Source: Chitinophaga horti (GTDB taxonomy: Bacteria > Bacteroidota > Bacteroidia > Chitinophagales > Chitinophagaceae). Taken from it: 64,000 nt of DNA. The notes beneath the pieces were generated by a model. It ran no database searches. It was not told where the DNA came from and worked only from the letters and a program-made list of their open reading frames with translations. The stretch covers positions 4,092,001 through 4,156,000 of the forward strand of contig NZ_CP107006.1 in NCBI RefSeq assembly GCF_022867795.2. Reading direction: 5' to 3'. The position numbers and the translations under genes were made by a program. Shown piece by piece: positions 1 to 8,839 of the stretch. Within the stretch, counting starts at the first letter, position 1, and the number at the start of each line of letters is the position of its first letter.

Positions 1-478
1 CGCGAACGTTTTCGATGATGTTATTGTCATAACAGATCAGGATGCCGCACTTCCAGCCTAACAGCTCAAATACAACATATTTATCTCCGGGAGTCAGATG
101 TGGATTGATGAAGGGATGCAGTTTGCGGTATTTGGCGAGCAGACCGGTTTTATCCACGCATACATAAGCTTTATACAGCTTACCATCATCGCCAGCCTCG
201 AACAAGCCGGCCAGGATGGCGATGTCCAGCTCAGAAGCGATGTGGATCAGCGCCTGGATGCTGGGGCCATCGGGAATAGGTTCGGCTACGGCGGCCAGCT
301 GCGACCTGTCGAGGTGGCGAGCGAAGGTGTAGCCGGTAATGGAGCATTCGTGAAAAGCAACAGCCTGTGCGCCACGCGCTTTGGCGGCGGCGGCTAAATC
401 ACGGATCCTGCCCAGGTTGTAGACTTTATCATTACTCTTATTTTCAAATTGCGCGGTAGCGATTTTTATGGGGTGCAT
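1..478 (-). CDS. Carbon-nitrogen hydrolase (nitrilase fold), C-terminus beyond the window
   Basis: The minus strand reads open from an ATG at 478 to the left edge, about 159 codons, so the C-terminal part is missing. The nitrilase superfamily triad is visible: Glu44 in HECSITGY, Lys119 in YRKLHPF and Cys149 in ICYDNN. Family members hydrolyse amides or nitriles (omega-amidase, beta-ureidopropionase, carbamoylputrescine amidase and others) and full-length proteins are usually 260-320 residues. No signal peptide is visible, so it should be cytoplasmic. The substrate cannot be told from this fragment. It lies 60 bp downstream of the AraC-type gene on the same strand and may be read through from it. 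A second, distinct nitrilase is at 59769-60686. Confidence 0.88.
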   Translation of the reverse strand, partial: MHPIKIATAQFENKSNDKVYNLGRIRDLAAAAKARGAQAVAFHECSITGYTFARHLDRSQLAAVAEPIPDGPSIQALIHIASELDIAILAGLFEAGDDGKLYKAYVCVDKTGLLAKYRKLHPFINPHLTPGDKYVVFELLGWKCGILICYDNNIIENVR

Positions 479-538
479 CTTTTTTTACCGCAAAGTTAGA
501 GACGGCTTACGCGGGCATATTGTAAAAAACCGACAAAA

Positions 539-1324
539 TTATAACTGCAGGAAATTGAGCGCAAGCGGGTTCGTAATGGATTGGTATTGCTGTGGGGTAA
601 TACCGGTATATTTTTTAAAGGATTTGATATAATGCGCCTGGTCATAGTACCCACCGTCATAAGCTAATCCGGCAAAACCTTCCTTCCGGCAGGCTTGCAC
701 CTGTTTGGCAGCGATAGTCATTCGCACCACATCGGCAAAACGTTTCGGGCCAATGCCTACGCTTGTTTTAAACCGTCGTTCGAGGGTACGCTCGGTTACG
801 GAAAGCTCCTGCAATAAGCCTTTGATAGTAACAATGCCAGATGCATCCGTAATTAACTTTACAGCGCCCACCACCAATGCATCATTCGTTGTTTGATGAC
901 GCAGCTCGTTCAGCAGAAAATTATTGAGCAAAGCGATACGGGCATCTATGGAAGATGCGTGTTGCAGTTGCTGAACGAGTGGTTGTAAACGATTTCCAAA
1001 GAAGTTTTCCGCAGGAAAAAAGTAGTCGTGCCATTCGGTAGCGGGCACGCGCCAGAAGTGGTTCGCTCCGTACGGTTGAAAAACGACGACAATCCAATTG
1101 ATCTTACCCGTCAGGCGAAGATCGTAAAAAGTATTCACCTGTCCGTACAGCCAGGTATCGCAGGGGTTTAACTGCCCGCCAATCAAGGCCTCCCCAAGAT
1201 TAAAGACCAGCCCCGTATTACCATCTGCGAATACGCGGTGCATACGGTCCACCAACGGGGGCCCGGTAAGCAACAGGTAATGTTTTACCAGGTGTGCGAG
1301 TGATGGATGGGGATGAATCTGCAT
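539..1324 (-). CDS. AraC family transcriptional regulator
   Basis: 261 residues. The C-terminal half carries the double helix-turn-helix of the AraC/XylS family: first HTH about residues 167-187 (TIKGLLQELSVTERTLERRF), second about 217-240, ending with the usual GITPQQYQ. The N-terminal ~140 residues resemble the sensing domain often found on Bacteroidota AraC proteins and have no recognisable ligand motif. It is a cytoplasmic DNA-binding protein, probably a transcriptional activator. Its start lies 4 bp from the stop of the upstream secreted SH3-like protein, so the two are likely co-transcribed. Target genes are unknown; the nitrilase just downstream is an obvious candidate. Confidence 0.9.
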   Translation of the reverse strand: MQIHPHPSLAHLVKHYLLLTGPPLVDRMHRVFADGNTGLVFNLGEALIGGQLNPCDTWLYGQVNTFYDLRLTGKINWIVVVFQPYGANHFWRVPATEWHDYFFPAENFFGNRLQPLVQQLQHASSIDARIALLNNFLLNELRHQTTNDALVVGAVKLITDASGIVTIKGLLQELSVTERTLERRFKTSVGIGPKRFADVVRMTIAAKQVQACRKEGFAGLAYDGGYYDQAHYIKSFKKYTGITPQQYQSITNPLALNFLQL

Positions 1325-1328
1325 GTGA

Positions 1329-2183
1329 TTATTCTTTTACGGCCACTTTGCCATCCCAGCGAAACACTTCGCGGGAGTGCGTAATCTTCGATTTTGAATT
1401 TCCATTCTTATCGGTCTCTTCCAGCACCTCTTCCTCTTCAATTGTTTTTACAATCTTCCCGGGCTGACCTCCTTTCTCTGAAGGAAAGAACAACCTTTCT
1501 GTATAATAATATACATCGGCATCGCCTACTTCCGCCTTACCGGGCAAGGCAAGTAACCCGGTGCCCGTCCAACCGAAATAGTAGTAATTCGTAGGAATGC
1601 CGCACGCCTCGCCACTAAAGCATATCCGAAAGATTTGCTGAAGACTGTCGAGCCCCATCGGACCTAGTACTTTGCCTTCGCAAAAGCTAAGTGATTCGTT
1701 GGACAACAGTTGCCACCTCCTGGCCGCGACGACGTTGGTTACACTATCTATCACCATTGCCTTGGCGAAATATGTTCCAGGCATGTCTTTATCTTTGTCA
1801 GGGATACAACGATCTATACCAAAGAGAAAACGTTTCCCTTCACGCGAATAGGCACCTATAGCCAGCAACCCTTTCCAGATATAGGCTTCGGTTGCGCTAC
1901 CGTTTTCGTTGATGCGAACCCGTGCCCATTTCGTTTTAAAACCGCGTATTTGCTGGGCCGCCGCATCTTCTAAAAATGTTAGCCTGGCACCCGCGGTGAG
2001 CGTGCGAACAATTTTACCGGTAGTAGCAGGCTGGTCACGTAGGTAGGCGGTATCGGCCAGTACGGTCACCGTTTCGCCAGGCTGCGTGCTATTGTACACC
2101 CAAAGCCCCGGGTCTTCATCCTGTGCGAAAGCGCCAATGCTACTAATTAATAGTAATGCTGATAGTATAAACCGATGCCACAT
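1329..2183 (-). CDS. Secreted hypothetical protein with SH3-like domain
   Basis: 284 residues with a clear signal peptide of about 20 residues ending in GAFAQ, so exported to the periplasm or surface. Residues about 38-110 (TVLADTAYLRDQPATTGKIV followed by GARLTFLED) match the pattern of a bacterial SH3 (SH3b) domain, which often binds peptidoglycan or peptides. The remainder has several cysteines and an acidic, lysine-rich tail but no family I recognise. It ends 4 bp before the AraC gene and probably forms a two-gene operon with it. No enzymatic role can be assigned. Confidence 0.75.
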   Translation of the reverse strand: MWHRFILSALLLISSIGAFAQDEDPGLWVYNSTQPGETVTVLADTAYLRDQPATTGKIVRTLTAGARLTFLEDAAAQQIRGFKTKWARVRINENGSATEAYIWKGLLAIGAYSREGKRFLFGIDRCIPDKDKDMPGTYFAKAMVIDSVTNVVAARRWQLLSNESLSFCEGKVLGPMGLDSLQQIFRICFSGEACGIPTNYYYFGWTGTGLLALPGKAEVGDADVYYYTERLFFPSEKGGQPGKIVKTIEEEEVLEETDKNGNSKSKITHSREVFRWDGKVAVKE

Positions 2184-2240
2184 ACGTCGTTATTTGAATC
2201 TAAATGCAAGATAATGATTTAAGCTGCTCGTAAAATAGAT

Positions 2241-2268
2241 AGCCCCGTCCAACATGGCGAACGGGGCT
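2241..2268 (-). terminator. Hairpin downstream of the yiaA-like gene
   Basis: AGCCCCGT (2241-2248) pairs with ACGGGGCT (2261-2268) over a 12-nt loop. Read on the minus strand it is followed by ATCTATTTTA, a weak U-rich tail, 44 bp after the stop at 2312. Confidence 0.55.
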
Positions 2269-2311
2269 CGATTACTAACAATAACGGGGACTAAAACGGA
2301 AGAAAGGGCGG

Positions 2312-2740
2312 CTACTGTTCGGGGCTCTTCGGAGCTTCTTTGTCCCGAAGTTTCGCATCCCTCGTATTCTTTTGAACCGCAATGGAGGAAAACAAGCTAA
2401 GTGCGAACGACATAGCATAGAAACCTTTTTCACTCCTGTCGAGGGTGGCGTTCCATAGGCCGACGGTCAGCAATAGAATGGACAAGAGGGTACTGAACCA
2501 GGCCAGCCCATAGTAAATATTGGTCACGGGAATGCCTTCCAGCTGGTCGCGCACGGCCTTTTGTACCGACACGGCGGAGAACAGGCCGAACATCAATACG
2601 GTGAAGTAATATCCCTTTTCATTCAGTTGCATGTCAGCGTTCCAGAGGCCGATATTAAAGGCGATCATACCAATAAACAAAGCGGCCCAGGAGGCGGCGA
2701 CGAAGGCGGCGGATGGCTGTTGAATCTGTTTCTGTTCCAT
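2312..2740 (-). CDS. yiaA: YiaA/YiaB-family inner membrane protein
   Basis: 142 residues made of two similar halves, each with two hydrophobic helices and the motif GLWNA followed by (N/S)EKGFY/YY (about residues 31-42 and 89-100). This duplicated YiaAB domain is the family signature, predicting a four-helix inner membrane protein. The molecular function of the family is unknown. It follows the Crp/Fnr regulator gene by 81 bp on the same strand, so the regulator may control it. The C-terminus is short and charged, presumably cytoplasmic. Confidence 0.85.
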   Translation of the reverse strand: MEQKQIQQPSAAFVAASWAALFIGMIAFNIGLWNADMQLNEKGYYFTVLMFGLFSAVSVQKAVRDQLEGIPVTNIYYGLAWFSTLLSILLLTVGLWNATLDRSEKGFYAMSFALSLFSSIAVQKNTRDAKLRDKEAPKSPEQ

Positions 2741-2821
2741 ATAGGTTTAATTATGGAAACAAAGCTATCACCGGGCGGCGGCAACTTTTTTGACATTAGT
2801 CAAATCCGGCTATTACAATTG

Positions 2822-3385
2822 TTAAAACCGGCTGCGCACGCGGCTTAAGGTTTCCTGGGAAATGCCCAGGTAGGAGGCAATATAACCTAATGGCGCTTTT
2901 TCGAGGATGTGCGGCGCGTCATTCAGCAGCTGCTCGTACCGCTCCGCCGCCGTTTTAAAATGGGCATTCACAAAACGTTCTTCCAGGCGGATGTAATACT
3001 TTTCATAAGCGATGCGCACCAGCCGTTCCAGCTCGCGATGCTCGTCCATCAACGCACTTAAAGCTTCTTTCGAGATGCCCCATAACACGGCGCCTTCCAT
3101 CAGCTGAATGTTTTCAACCGTAGGTTGACCGGTTATAAAGCTATGGAACGAAGTTACGAAGTCGTTCTCGAACCCAAACCAATGCGTAACTTCTTTGCCT
3201 TCGAGGTTGTAATAACCACGGAGACTGCCGGCTTCGACAAAGTATAGGTGACGACAAACGCGTCCTTCGGTGATGAGCATTTCGTTTTTGGGCAGCACCA
3301 CTTGGGTGACGGCGGCCTGCAGGGCGTTACTGGCTTCTTCGCCGATGTGATGGATGTTCGTAAGTTGTTCCAGCAGCTGTTTCAT
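2822..3385 (-). CDS. Crp/Fnr family transcriptional regulator
   Basis: 187 residues. Residues about 20-110 form a cyclic-nucleotide-binding-like beta roll (LITEGRVCRHLYFVEAGSLRGYY), and the C-terminus ends in a winged-helix recognition segment (GYIASYLGISQETLSRVRSRF-like, about 166-187). The phosphate-binding cassette typical of real cAMP binders is not obvious, and there is no N-terminal cysteine cluster as in FNR, so the ligand is open. It is cytoplasmic. It lies between the damaged DUF5694-like gene (23 bp upstream) and the yiaA-like gene (downstream), all on the minus strand. Confidence 0.9.
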   Translation of the reverse strand: MKQLLEQLTNIHHIGEEASNALQAAVTQVVLPKNEMLITEGRVCRHLYFVEAGSLRGYYNLEGKEVTHWFGFENDFVTSFHSFITGQPTVENIQLMEGAVLWGISKEALSALMDEHRELERLVRIAYEKYYIRLEERFVNAHFKTAAERYEQLLNDAPHILEKAPLGYIASYLGISQETLSRVRSRF

Positions 3386-3408
3386 GCTGTAAAATAATAC
3401 AGATTTGC

Positions 3409-4134
3409 TTATTGGGGCAAGGATAGCAGCGATTCATCGGCTTGCACCAATATGCGCTGATAATACGGCGCGTGCTCATCTATGGCAGCCAGCAGGCCAA
3501 GGTAGCGGATTTTATGCATATCGGCTAATAACGCGGGGTGCTGCATTTTGCGTAGCAATGGTTCAAAATCATTTACCGCCAATGGTTTACCAGCAGTCCG
3601 TTCCAGCAAATCCATGAAGTGCTCGGCTTCCAGCTGCGCTTCTGTAAACAGGAAACCGCCGGCTAACAGTGGCTTACAACATGCGTCGAAATAATCATAG
3701 AAAGCGGGGTATTCGCTGATGTGCTGCCTGTTTCGCAAAAGCGCCCACGCCATCACGGTGCGGTAAATGTCTTCCGGCTGATAGGTCTTGGCCAGCTCAT
3801 AATATACCGAACTCCAGGTAGGCTCCCAACTGTTTACCCGCGCGCCGTTCTTTATGCCGAGCCAGCGCATCCATCCTACATCGCCGGAGCGTTGCTGCGT
3901 TTTTTGTGCGGAGGAATGAACAGCGCCGAAGCCCTGGGTAAGAATAAGATCAGGTTTGATGGCGTTCACCAGGCTAGTCATCTCGTCGAAGGGGGCAATC
4001 GTATCGTGCCGGCTGCCTATCATATGCATCGTTTTAGCTTGATGCTGCAACGTAACCTGTACCAACGAGCCGCCCGTCCTTACCGGCTGCCATTCGCCGA
4101 ATACCGGCGGCACCCGCTTTGGGCTATTTTCCAC
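3409..4134 (-). CDS. Second DUF5694/TraB-like domain, degenerate copy
   Basis: 241 residues from a GTG at 4134. The protein aligns by eye with its upstream neighbour: MHMIGSRHD against VVLMGTWHI, SLVNAIKPDLIL against QVEKFKPEVILVE, WEPTWSSVYYEL against WDFSWNMPYYCAL, and YQRILVQADESLL against YDRVFVQAGSSH. The putative active-site residues of the family (the GTWH histidine region, the glutamate after the KPEVILVE strand, and the terminal SSH histidine) are partly lost here. It overlaps the upstream frame by 55 bp in a different frame and has no signal peptide. It may be a translationally coupled paralogue or the second half of one two-domain gene split by a frameshift near 4090-4140. Function unknown. 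Confidence 0.55.
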   Translation of the reverse strand: MENSPKRVPPVFGEWQPVRTGGSLVQVTLQHQAKTMHMIGSRHDTIAPFDEMTSLVNAIKPDLILTQGFGAVHSSAQKTQQRSGDVGWMRWLGIKNGARVNSWEPTWSSVYYELAKTYQPEDIYRTVMAWALLRNRQHISEYPAFYDYFDACCKPLLAGGFLFTEAQLEAEHFMDLLERTAGKPLAVNDFEPLLRKMQHPALLADMHKIRYLGLLAAIDEHAPYYQRILVQADESLLSLPQ

Positions 4135-4970
4135 CTGGCGGATGATTCCGGCAGCAACGGTCCTACAGAGACACCATGCGAACTGCCCGCCTGTACAAAC
4201 ACGCGGTCATACTTTTCCAGCTGCTGTTTTAGTACGGCAATTAATTGGGCATCGCGTGCGTACTGTACGGTGTGAAATATGCTTAAGAAACGTGGCGACT
4301 CATGATTTTTCCACAATTGCCTGGCGAAGTCTTTGCCGGATTTTTCCACCAACCGCTCACCGAAGAAGGACTGGTAGGCCTTTCTGAAATAAGCCATTTC
4401 CTTTTGTTCCGGCGTAAACGTCCAGCCGCCGGCTTCCATATTATTCACCTGTTCGCGGTAGTATTCTTCAAACTCCTGGATATCCAACTGCGCAAACAAT
4501 CCATTCTGAAAAGCGACCATCGTCACCATCAACTCATCCGGTTTAAAAGAAGACAACGCGCAGTAGTAAGGCATGTTCCAAGAAAAGTCCCAGGTATACA
4601 CCGGTATCTGCTTCGTATAGCCAATATAGCGGCAGAAGCCCGCATCCAGTAAATTGCCGGCGGCCTCGCGGGCAGTGGCGGCGATGGGCTGCAATCGCTC
4701 CACGAGTATTACTTCGGGTTTGAACTTTTCGACTTGCTCCTTTATTTGGGAAAACATCGGGTTATCGGGATCATTGATGTGCCAGGTGCCCATCAGCACC
4801 ACTTCTTTCTATTTACCTTTGAACCGCCGGATGCCGATGTCTTCAGACGTCTCTTTACGATCTGCCCAATGTCGTTTTAATGACTGATACATCGCCGTCG
4901 GCTCCGGGCATTGGGCATGAGCAAACAGACAGGCCAACAAACTGATAAACGAACCTATTATTTTCTTCAT
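4080..4970 (-). pseudogene. DUF5694/TraB-like secreted protein interrupted by an in-frame TAG
   Basis: An ATG at 4970 opens a signal peptide (MKKIIGSFISLLACLFAHAQ) and about 33 further residues ending RRFKGK, then an in-frame TAG occurs at 4809-4811. The same frame continues KEVVLMGTWHINDP and runs to 4080. The part after the stop (about 240 residues) has the conserved features of the TraB/GumN/DUF5694 group: GTWH near the start, a KPEVILVE strand, and a C-terminal R-D-A-Q-L-I helix followed by VFVQAGSSH. The family is thought to be hydrolytic or protease-like but is poorly characterised. Without readthrough, only a GTG start at 4802 could give a cytosolic product. A real nonsense mutation, readthrough or a sequence error are all possible. 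Confidence 0.65.
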
Positions 4971-5055
4971 CTTGATAAGGGATAACTATCACGAATATAT
5001 ACTTTTAGCCTCACATTTCAGTACTACTACGGAAGCGCCGATCAACCCACCACTA

Positions 5056-5063
5056 TAACTTTG
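5056..5063 (+). promoter_or_regulatory. Candidate -7 element for the ZU5 lipoprotein gene
   Basis: TAACTTTG matches the Bacteroidota -7 consensus TAnnTTTG exactly and lies 43 bp before the ATG at 5107. No convincing -33 TTTG is seen at the usual distance. Confidence 0.5.
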
Positions 5064-5106
5064 CTACCCGGAAATCATTCTTAAAAACACAACCCCACAC
5101 TGTAAC

Positions 5107-6345
5107 ATGAAAAGTATATCCGCGTACCTGGTGGCCGCATTGCTCACGTTTACCGCCTGCTCGAAGCCGGACAGCGAATCAGATCCCAACCCCATTCCCG
5201 GTACGGGCAAGGTGACCGAAGCTGGCGCGCCCGACGAAGACACAAAGGCCGAAAAAGTCATCGGCACTGCGGGCGGAACGCTTACCAGCAATGACGGTGA
5301 GATCACGATCGACATCCCCGCCGGCGCATTGGCGGCCAATCAAACTGTAAGCATTCAACGCATCACCAATAAAAACCCAATGGGTTTGCGGAAAGCTTAT
5401 CGCCTGCTGCCGCATGGTGTTCAGTTCACCAAGCCTGTAAATATTACTTTCGATTACTCGGATGAAGATATTACCGGCACCATCCCCGAGGCACTGGGCA
5501 TTGCTTACCAGGACGACAAAGGCATCTGGCAGGCAATCGGCAGTACTACATTGGACAAAGACGAACAGACGATCTCGGTAAAAACGACGCACTTCTCCGA
5601 TTGGTCTTTTTTTGAAAGCTTTGTTATGAAAGCCTCTGCAACCTTTGTTGATCCCGGTACTACGGTGCAACTGGAAATTGAATCTGACGCCAATATTATG
5701 GGACCGCTTCAAAATGATGAACGCCCGATCGGCGAACGGCATTCCATGTCGGCCGAATTTGTTAAAGGCTGGAAACTGGCTGGCGCGGGCACACTCACGC
5801 CTAACAAGGAGAAAGCCACTTACAAGGCACCTGCTACTGTACCGACCGCACCTAACCCGGTAGCCGTATCTGCCGAAATAAAACTCAACAAGCCCGGTCT
5901 TTTCCTTGTACTTACGCATATCACAATTGCTGATGACGGAGAAATTTCTGTACGCGTAAACGGCGGCGCATGGATCACGCAGAAAGCAACGGCTGCTACT
6001 AAATTCGGTGACAACTATTACGGCGTGGCCGATGGAGATGGTGATGAAACGGGCCGTTACATTTTTATCCGCTGGACGGGCGGCGTAGGCACTACACCTT
6101 TTAAATCTCCCAAAGTGAATTACGGCACACATTCTCACTACCAGGTGAATGGCAACACTTACATTTGCTCTTATGTACAGGGAGAGGAACTGGTAGCCAG
6201 CGGTGGTGGCGTAACCATTACCAGCATGGGTGAAAAAGGTGGTTTCATTGAAGGTACAGCCGATATCAACCCGGCAGGTTATGGCCCTAAAATGGAGCCG
6301 GTAGCACGTGTAGAAGCGAAGTTTAAAGTACGCAGGTATTGGTAG
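5107..6345 (+). CDS. Lipoprotein with ZU5-like domain
   Basis: 412 residues with a lipoprotein signal peptide and lipobox FTAC (Cys18), so membrane-anchored and probably surface-exposed. Residues about 50-165 resemble a ZU5-type domain: GTAGGTLTSNDGEITIDIPAGAL, a central repeat of short beta strands, and THFSDWSFF at the end. This domain occurs in many Bacteroidota surface lipoproteins and is usually structural. The C-terminal ~230 residues are beta-rich with no family I recognise. It is a single gene between a promoter-like site and a strong terminator. No catalytic motif is seen. Confidence 0.8.
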   Translation: MKSISAYLVAALLTFTACSKPDSESDPNPIPGTGKVTEAGAPDEDTKAEKVIGTAGGTLTSNDGEITIDIPAGALAANQTVSIQRITNKNPMGLRKAYRLLPHGVQFTKPVNITFDYSDEDITGTIPEALGIAYQDDKGIWQAIGSTTLDKDEQTISVKTTHFSDWSFFESFVMKASATFVDPGTTVQLEIESDANIMGPLQNDERPIGERHSMSAEFVKGWKLAGAGTLTPNKEKATYKAPATVPTAPNPVAVSAEIKLNKPGLFLVLTHITIADDGEISVRVNGGAWITQKATAATKFGDNYYGVADGDGDETGRYIFIRWTGGVGTTPFKSPKVNYGTHSHYQVNGNTYICSYVQGEELVASGGGVTITSMGEKGGFIEGTADINPAGYGPKMEPVARVEAKFKVRRYW

Positions 6346-6444
6346 GCAACACGTAATTATCATATAAAAGGCGGCATCTCATAGATCAACGCGACGCTTC
6401 ATTTCTTTTATCGTCGCCATAGCAACTGCTGCAGCCACAAAAGC

Positions 6445-6478
6445 AAAGGGCGCCTCATGCATGATGAGACGCCCTTTT
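6445..6478. terminator. Bidirectional terminator between the lipoprotein and the GH76 locus
   Basis: AAAGGGCG-CTCAT pairs with ATGAG-CGCCCTTT with one mismatch and a short loop, with A- and T-rich flanks on both sides. It sits between two convergent genes ending at 6345 and 6540. Confidence 0.85.
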
Positions 6479-6539
6479 TGTTTTTTCTTGGGGTATGATC
6501 AACCTGGGATCACTTTCAAATAATGGGAGCTATTTGTGT

Positions 6540-7685
6540 CTAGTCAATTAAGTCCAGTTCTTTCAGCATCGCTGCCGCTTCTATCGCCATTGCGCCGCTC
6601 AGTTGGGTACTCAGGTCGGTGGTGGTGGCAATCGCGTTCCATTTGGAGTTGAAGATCACTGCCGGACGGGAAGTACCCTGTAACCAAAGCGTTTCCGCAT
6701 TGATCCGCAGGAAGTTCGCGAACTTGGTTTTATCGGCAGCGCTCAGGTTACCATCGGTGATCAGCAGCAGCAGGTTACGAACCAGGATGCCTTTGAACAG
6801 GCCACCGTCTCCACCGCCTTCATCTTTCATGATGTTGCCGGATGTAAAGTCGCCTGTTAGTGAATTATTGGCTGTTCTCAATGCGTCGTTCATGTACACT
6901 ACATCGCCGGTAAGTTTATACAACTCAACACCCGCACCGATGTGTACACCCTGGTTGTAAGTGAACTTCCAGGCTTTGTTGGTGCCCGTGCCGTCCAGTC
7001 CATCCCAAACCAAACCAGTTACAGGATCTACGAGGTTCACTTTCTGCCATTGGTAGATTTTCTTTGCCCAGTCCAGGTCAGCGGGGTCGCGGTTCAGCTG
7101 GTACATACGTGAAGCGATGATGCTTGCAGGCGCATTGGCCGGGGTGTTTTTGTTTGCCCGGTCTTTGTTCCAGTAGATACCGCCACCCCATCTATCATCC
7201 CATCCGCCTTTAATGTCGTTCCAGAGCAATTGAGCGGTGGTTTTGTAATTGTTGTCGCTGGTTACTTCGTACGCACGGATGCAGGCCAGGGCCATCCATT
7301 CCATATCATCATAAAAATGATTGATATAGGTGTTGCCATTCTGCGTTCTCATGCCAGCCAGCAAATCGTCCATCCGTTGTTTGATCTGCGGATCGTTGTT
7401 CTTGCGGATGTAAGCGTCTATCAGCACGTCCAGTGCATGGGCATTACGCCAGTAGTGAAAGGTTGTTTTGCCTGCATTGTTCTCGTTATAGTACTTACCC
7501 GATGCATTGTAAAAGTTAGCGATCAGGGAATTGTATGACGAATCGGCAATCAGTGGCCAGTTATAAACGTAAGTCTCTTTACCGGCGCCCGGGCCCGGAC
7601 CGTCATCCACCGGCTCCTTTAAACAGGAGCTGAAGGAAACGGCGGCCAGCATGGCAACGGATATTTGTTTCAGGTATTTGTGCAT
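6540..7685 (-). CDS. Glycoside hydrolase family 76 lipoprotein (predicted alpha-1,6-mannanase)
   Basis: 381 residues with lipobox SSC (Cys21), so a lipid-anchored enzyme. The fold is an (alpha/alpha)6 barrel of tryptophan-rich helices. The family hallmark, two consecutive aspartates in a FYDDMEWMALA helix, is present at Asp126-Asp127; these are the catalytic pair in GH76. GH76 enzymes are endo-acting alpha-1,6-mannanases that cut the backbone of yeast mannan or mannosyl glycolipids. It is the last gene of the sigma/FecR/SusC/SusD/SusE cluster, 6 bp after the SusE gene, so it defines the likely substrate of the whole locus as fungal alpha-mannan. Confidence 0.92.
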   Translation of the reverse strand: MHKYLKQISVAMLAAVSFSSCLKEPVDDGPGPGAGKETYVYNWPLIADSSYNSLIANFYNASGKYYNENNAGKTTFHYWRNAHALDVLIDAYIRKNNDPQIKQRMDDLLAGMRTQNGNTYINHFYDDMEWMALACIRAYEVTSDNNYKTTAQLLWNDIKGGWDDRWGGGIYWNKDRANKNTPANAPASIIASRMYQLNRDPADLDWAKKIYQWQKVNLVDPVTGLVWDGLDGTGTNKAWKFTYNQGVHIGAGVELYKLTGDVVYMNDALRTANNSLTGDFTSGNIMKDEGGGDGGLFKGILVRNLLLLITDGNLSAADKTKFANFLRINAETLWLQGTSRPAVIFNSKWNAIATTTDLSTQLSGAMAIEAAAMLKELDLID

Positions 7686-7691
7686 AGCCGT

Positions 7692-8813
7692 TTATTTTAC
7701 GATGATTTCATGTGTGTAATTCTTGTCTGCCTTGAAGTACACGTTTACGTCATTAGGCTTCGTATCTACCGCCGCTTTAAATTTAAAGGAGTTCTGCCAG
7801 CGATCGTTTGATACAGAACGGAGTTCCCAGAAAGAAAGCGCTGTAGCATCTGTAGGACGTTGGTTGTCCGCATTGGCGCTACCCCACCATTCTTCACCAG
7901 GCGTACCATTGTTCACCACGTTCATACGCAGTTTGTAACGCTCGTCACGCCCCCATGACTCCTGGCGGAATGTGATTACCTGGTTAGTAATGCTCCAGGT
8001 ACCGTTGCCCACGTAAGGAATTTCGAACAGGAATTTGTTATCCGGTGCAAACCACAGACCAATTGTTCCCAGTTCGGTAGCTGTAGCAGTGGCATTGTTA
8101 AAGTCCAGGCGGATGCGGTACACTTTAGTACCGGTCTGCGTGTTCTCTCCACCTTCTTTCAGCAGACCAGCGTCCATGGAGAAGTAGTTTGGCGTACCGG
8201 TGTTACGGTCAGCAAAGCGGTATTTACCGTCTTTCAAACGCGTGTAGACCTCGAACACACCAGCGGTAGTCGCTTTCATTTTCAGCGCGCTGCCTAAAGT
8301 AGCGCCAACCTCTGTTGCATCACCGGTGAGGAATACATCCACCGGAATTTCTGCAAAACCGTTCGGCCTTTCCACTTCAATTGTGCGGGTTTCTTTTGCC
8401 TGCTGGATGTTGAAGCCTTTAGATGCATTTACTGTCCATTTGATTTTGCCGGTACCCAGTGCTGCAATACCTGCTTTGCCCGCCAGGCTGTTCAGGTCTT
8501 TGTGCGAAAGGGTGAGTTTATTCTGGATACCACCACCGTCGGAAGCCATCTTACCGATCGGGTTAGAGAAGTCGCCGTCTGTTTTATCGAATACTACTTC
8601 GTACAGTACGAGCGAGCCGTCCTGTGCGCGAGCCTGGTCCCATTCGAAAGAAAGGGCGGCGCTGGTCGCAGGCTGCAGTTTGGTGAATTTATCGTTTACA
8701 GGTGCCGTGAGTCTTTCCACGGGTTCCATGTTTACATTCAGTTCGTAGTCATCTTTACAACCGGTCACAATAGCGGCCAGGCATAATGTTAAAGCAGTGA
8801 TATATTTTTTCAT
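7692..8813 (-). CDS. SusE/SusF-like outer membrane glycan-binding lipoprotein
   Basis: 373 residues with lipobox VTGC (Cys19). Residues about 35-150 form the SusE N-terminal Ig-like domain (LTAPVNDKFTKLQPATSAAL followed by SFEWDQA), and the C-terminal two thirds contain tryptophan-rich beta-sandwich modules typical of SusE/SusF carbohydrate binding. The role is to hold glycan at the cell surface near the SusCD transporter. It is not an enzyme. It lies 26 bp downstream of susD and 6 bp upstream of the GH76 gene. Confidence 0.88.
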   Translation of the reverse strand: MKKYITALTLCLAAIVTGCKDDYELNVNMEPVERLTAPVNDKFTKLQPATSAALSFEWDQARAQDGSLVLYEVVFDKTDGDFSNPIGKMASDGGGIQNKLTLSHKDLNSLAGKAGIAALGTGKIKWTVNASKGFNIQQAKETRTIEVERPNGFAEIPVDVFLTGDATEVGATLGSALKMKATTAGVFEVYTRLKDGKYRFADRNTGTPNYFSMDAGLLKEGGENTQTGTKVYRIRLDFNNATATATELGTIGLWFAPDNKFLFEIPYVGNGTWSITNQVITFRQESWGRDERYKLRMNVVNNGTPGEEWWGSANADNQRPTDATALSFWELRSVSNDRWQNSFKFKAAVDTKPNDVNVYFKADKNYTHEIIVK

Positions 8814-8839
8814 AACCGAGATAATTTAAGGTAGATGGA

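Noticed and set aside
5179-6363. 394-codon open frame on the minus strand opposite the ZU5 lipoprotein
   Set aside because: It is the antisense shadow of a gene with a lipoprotein signal peptide, lipobox and domain match; the antisense product has no domain and odd composition.
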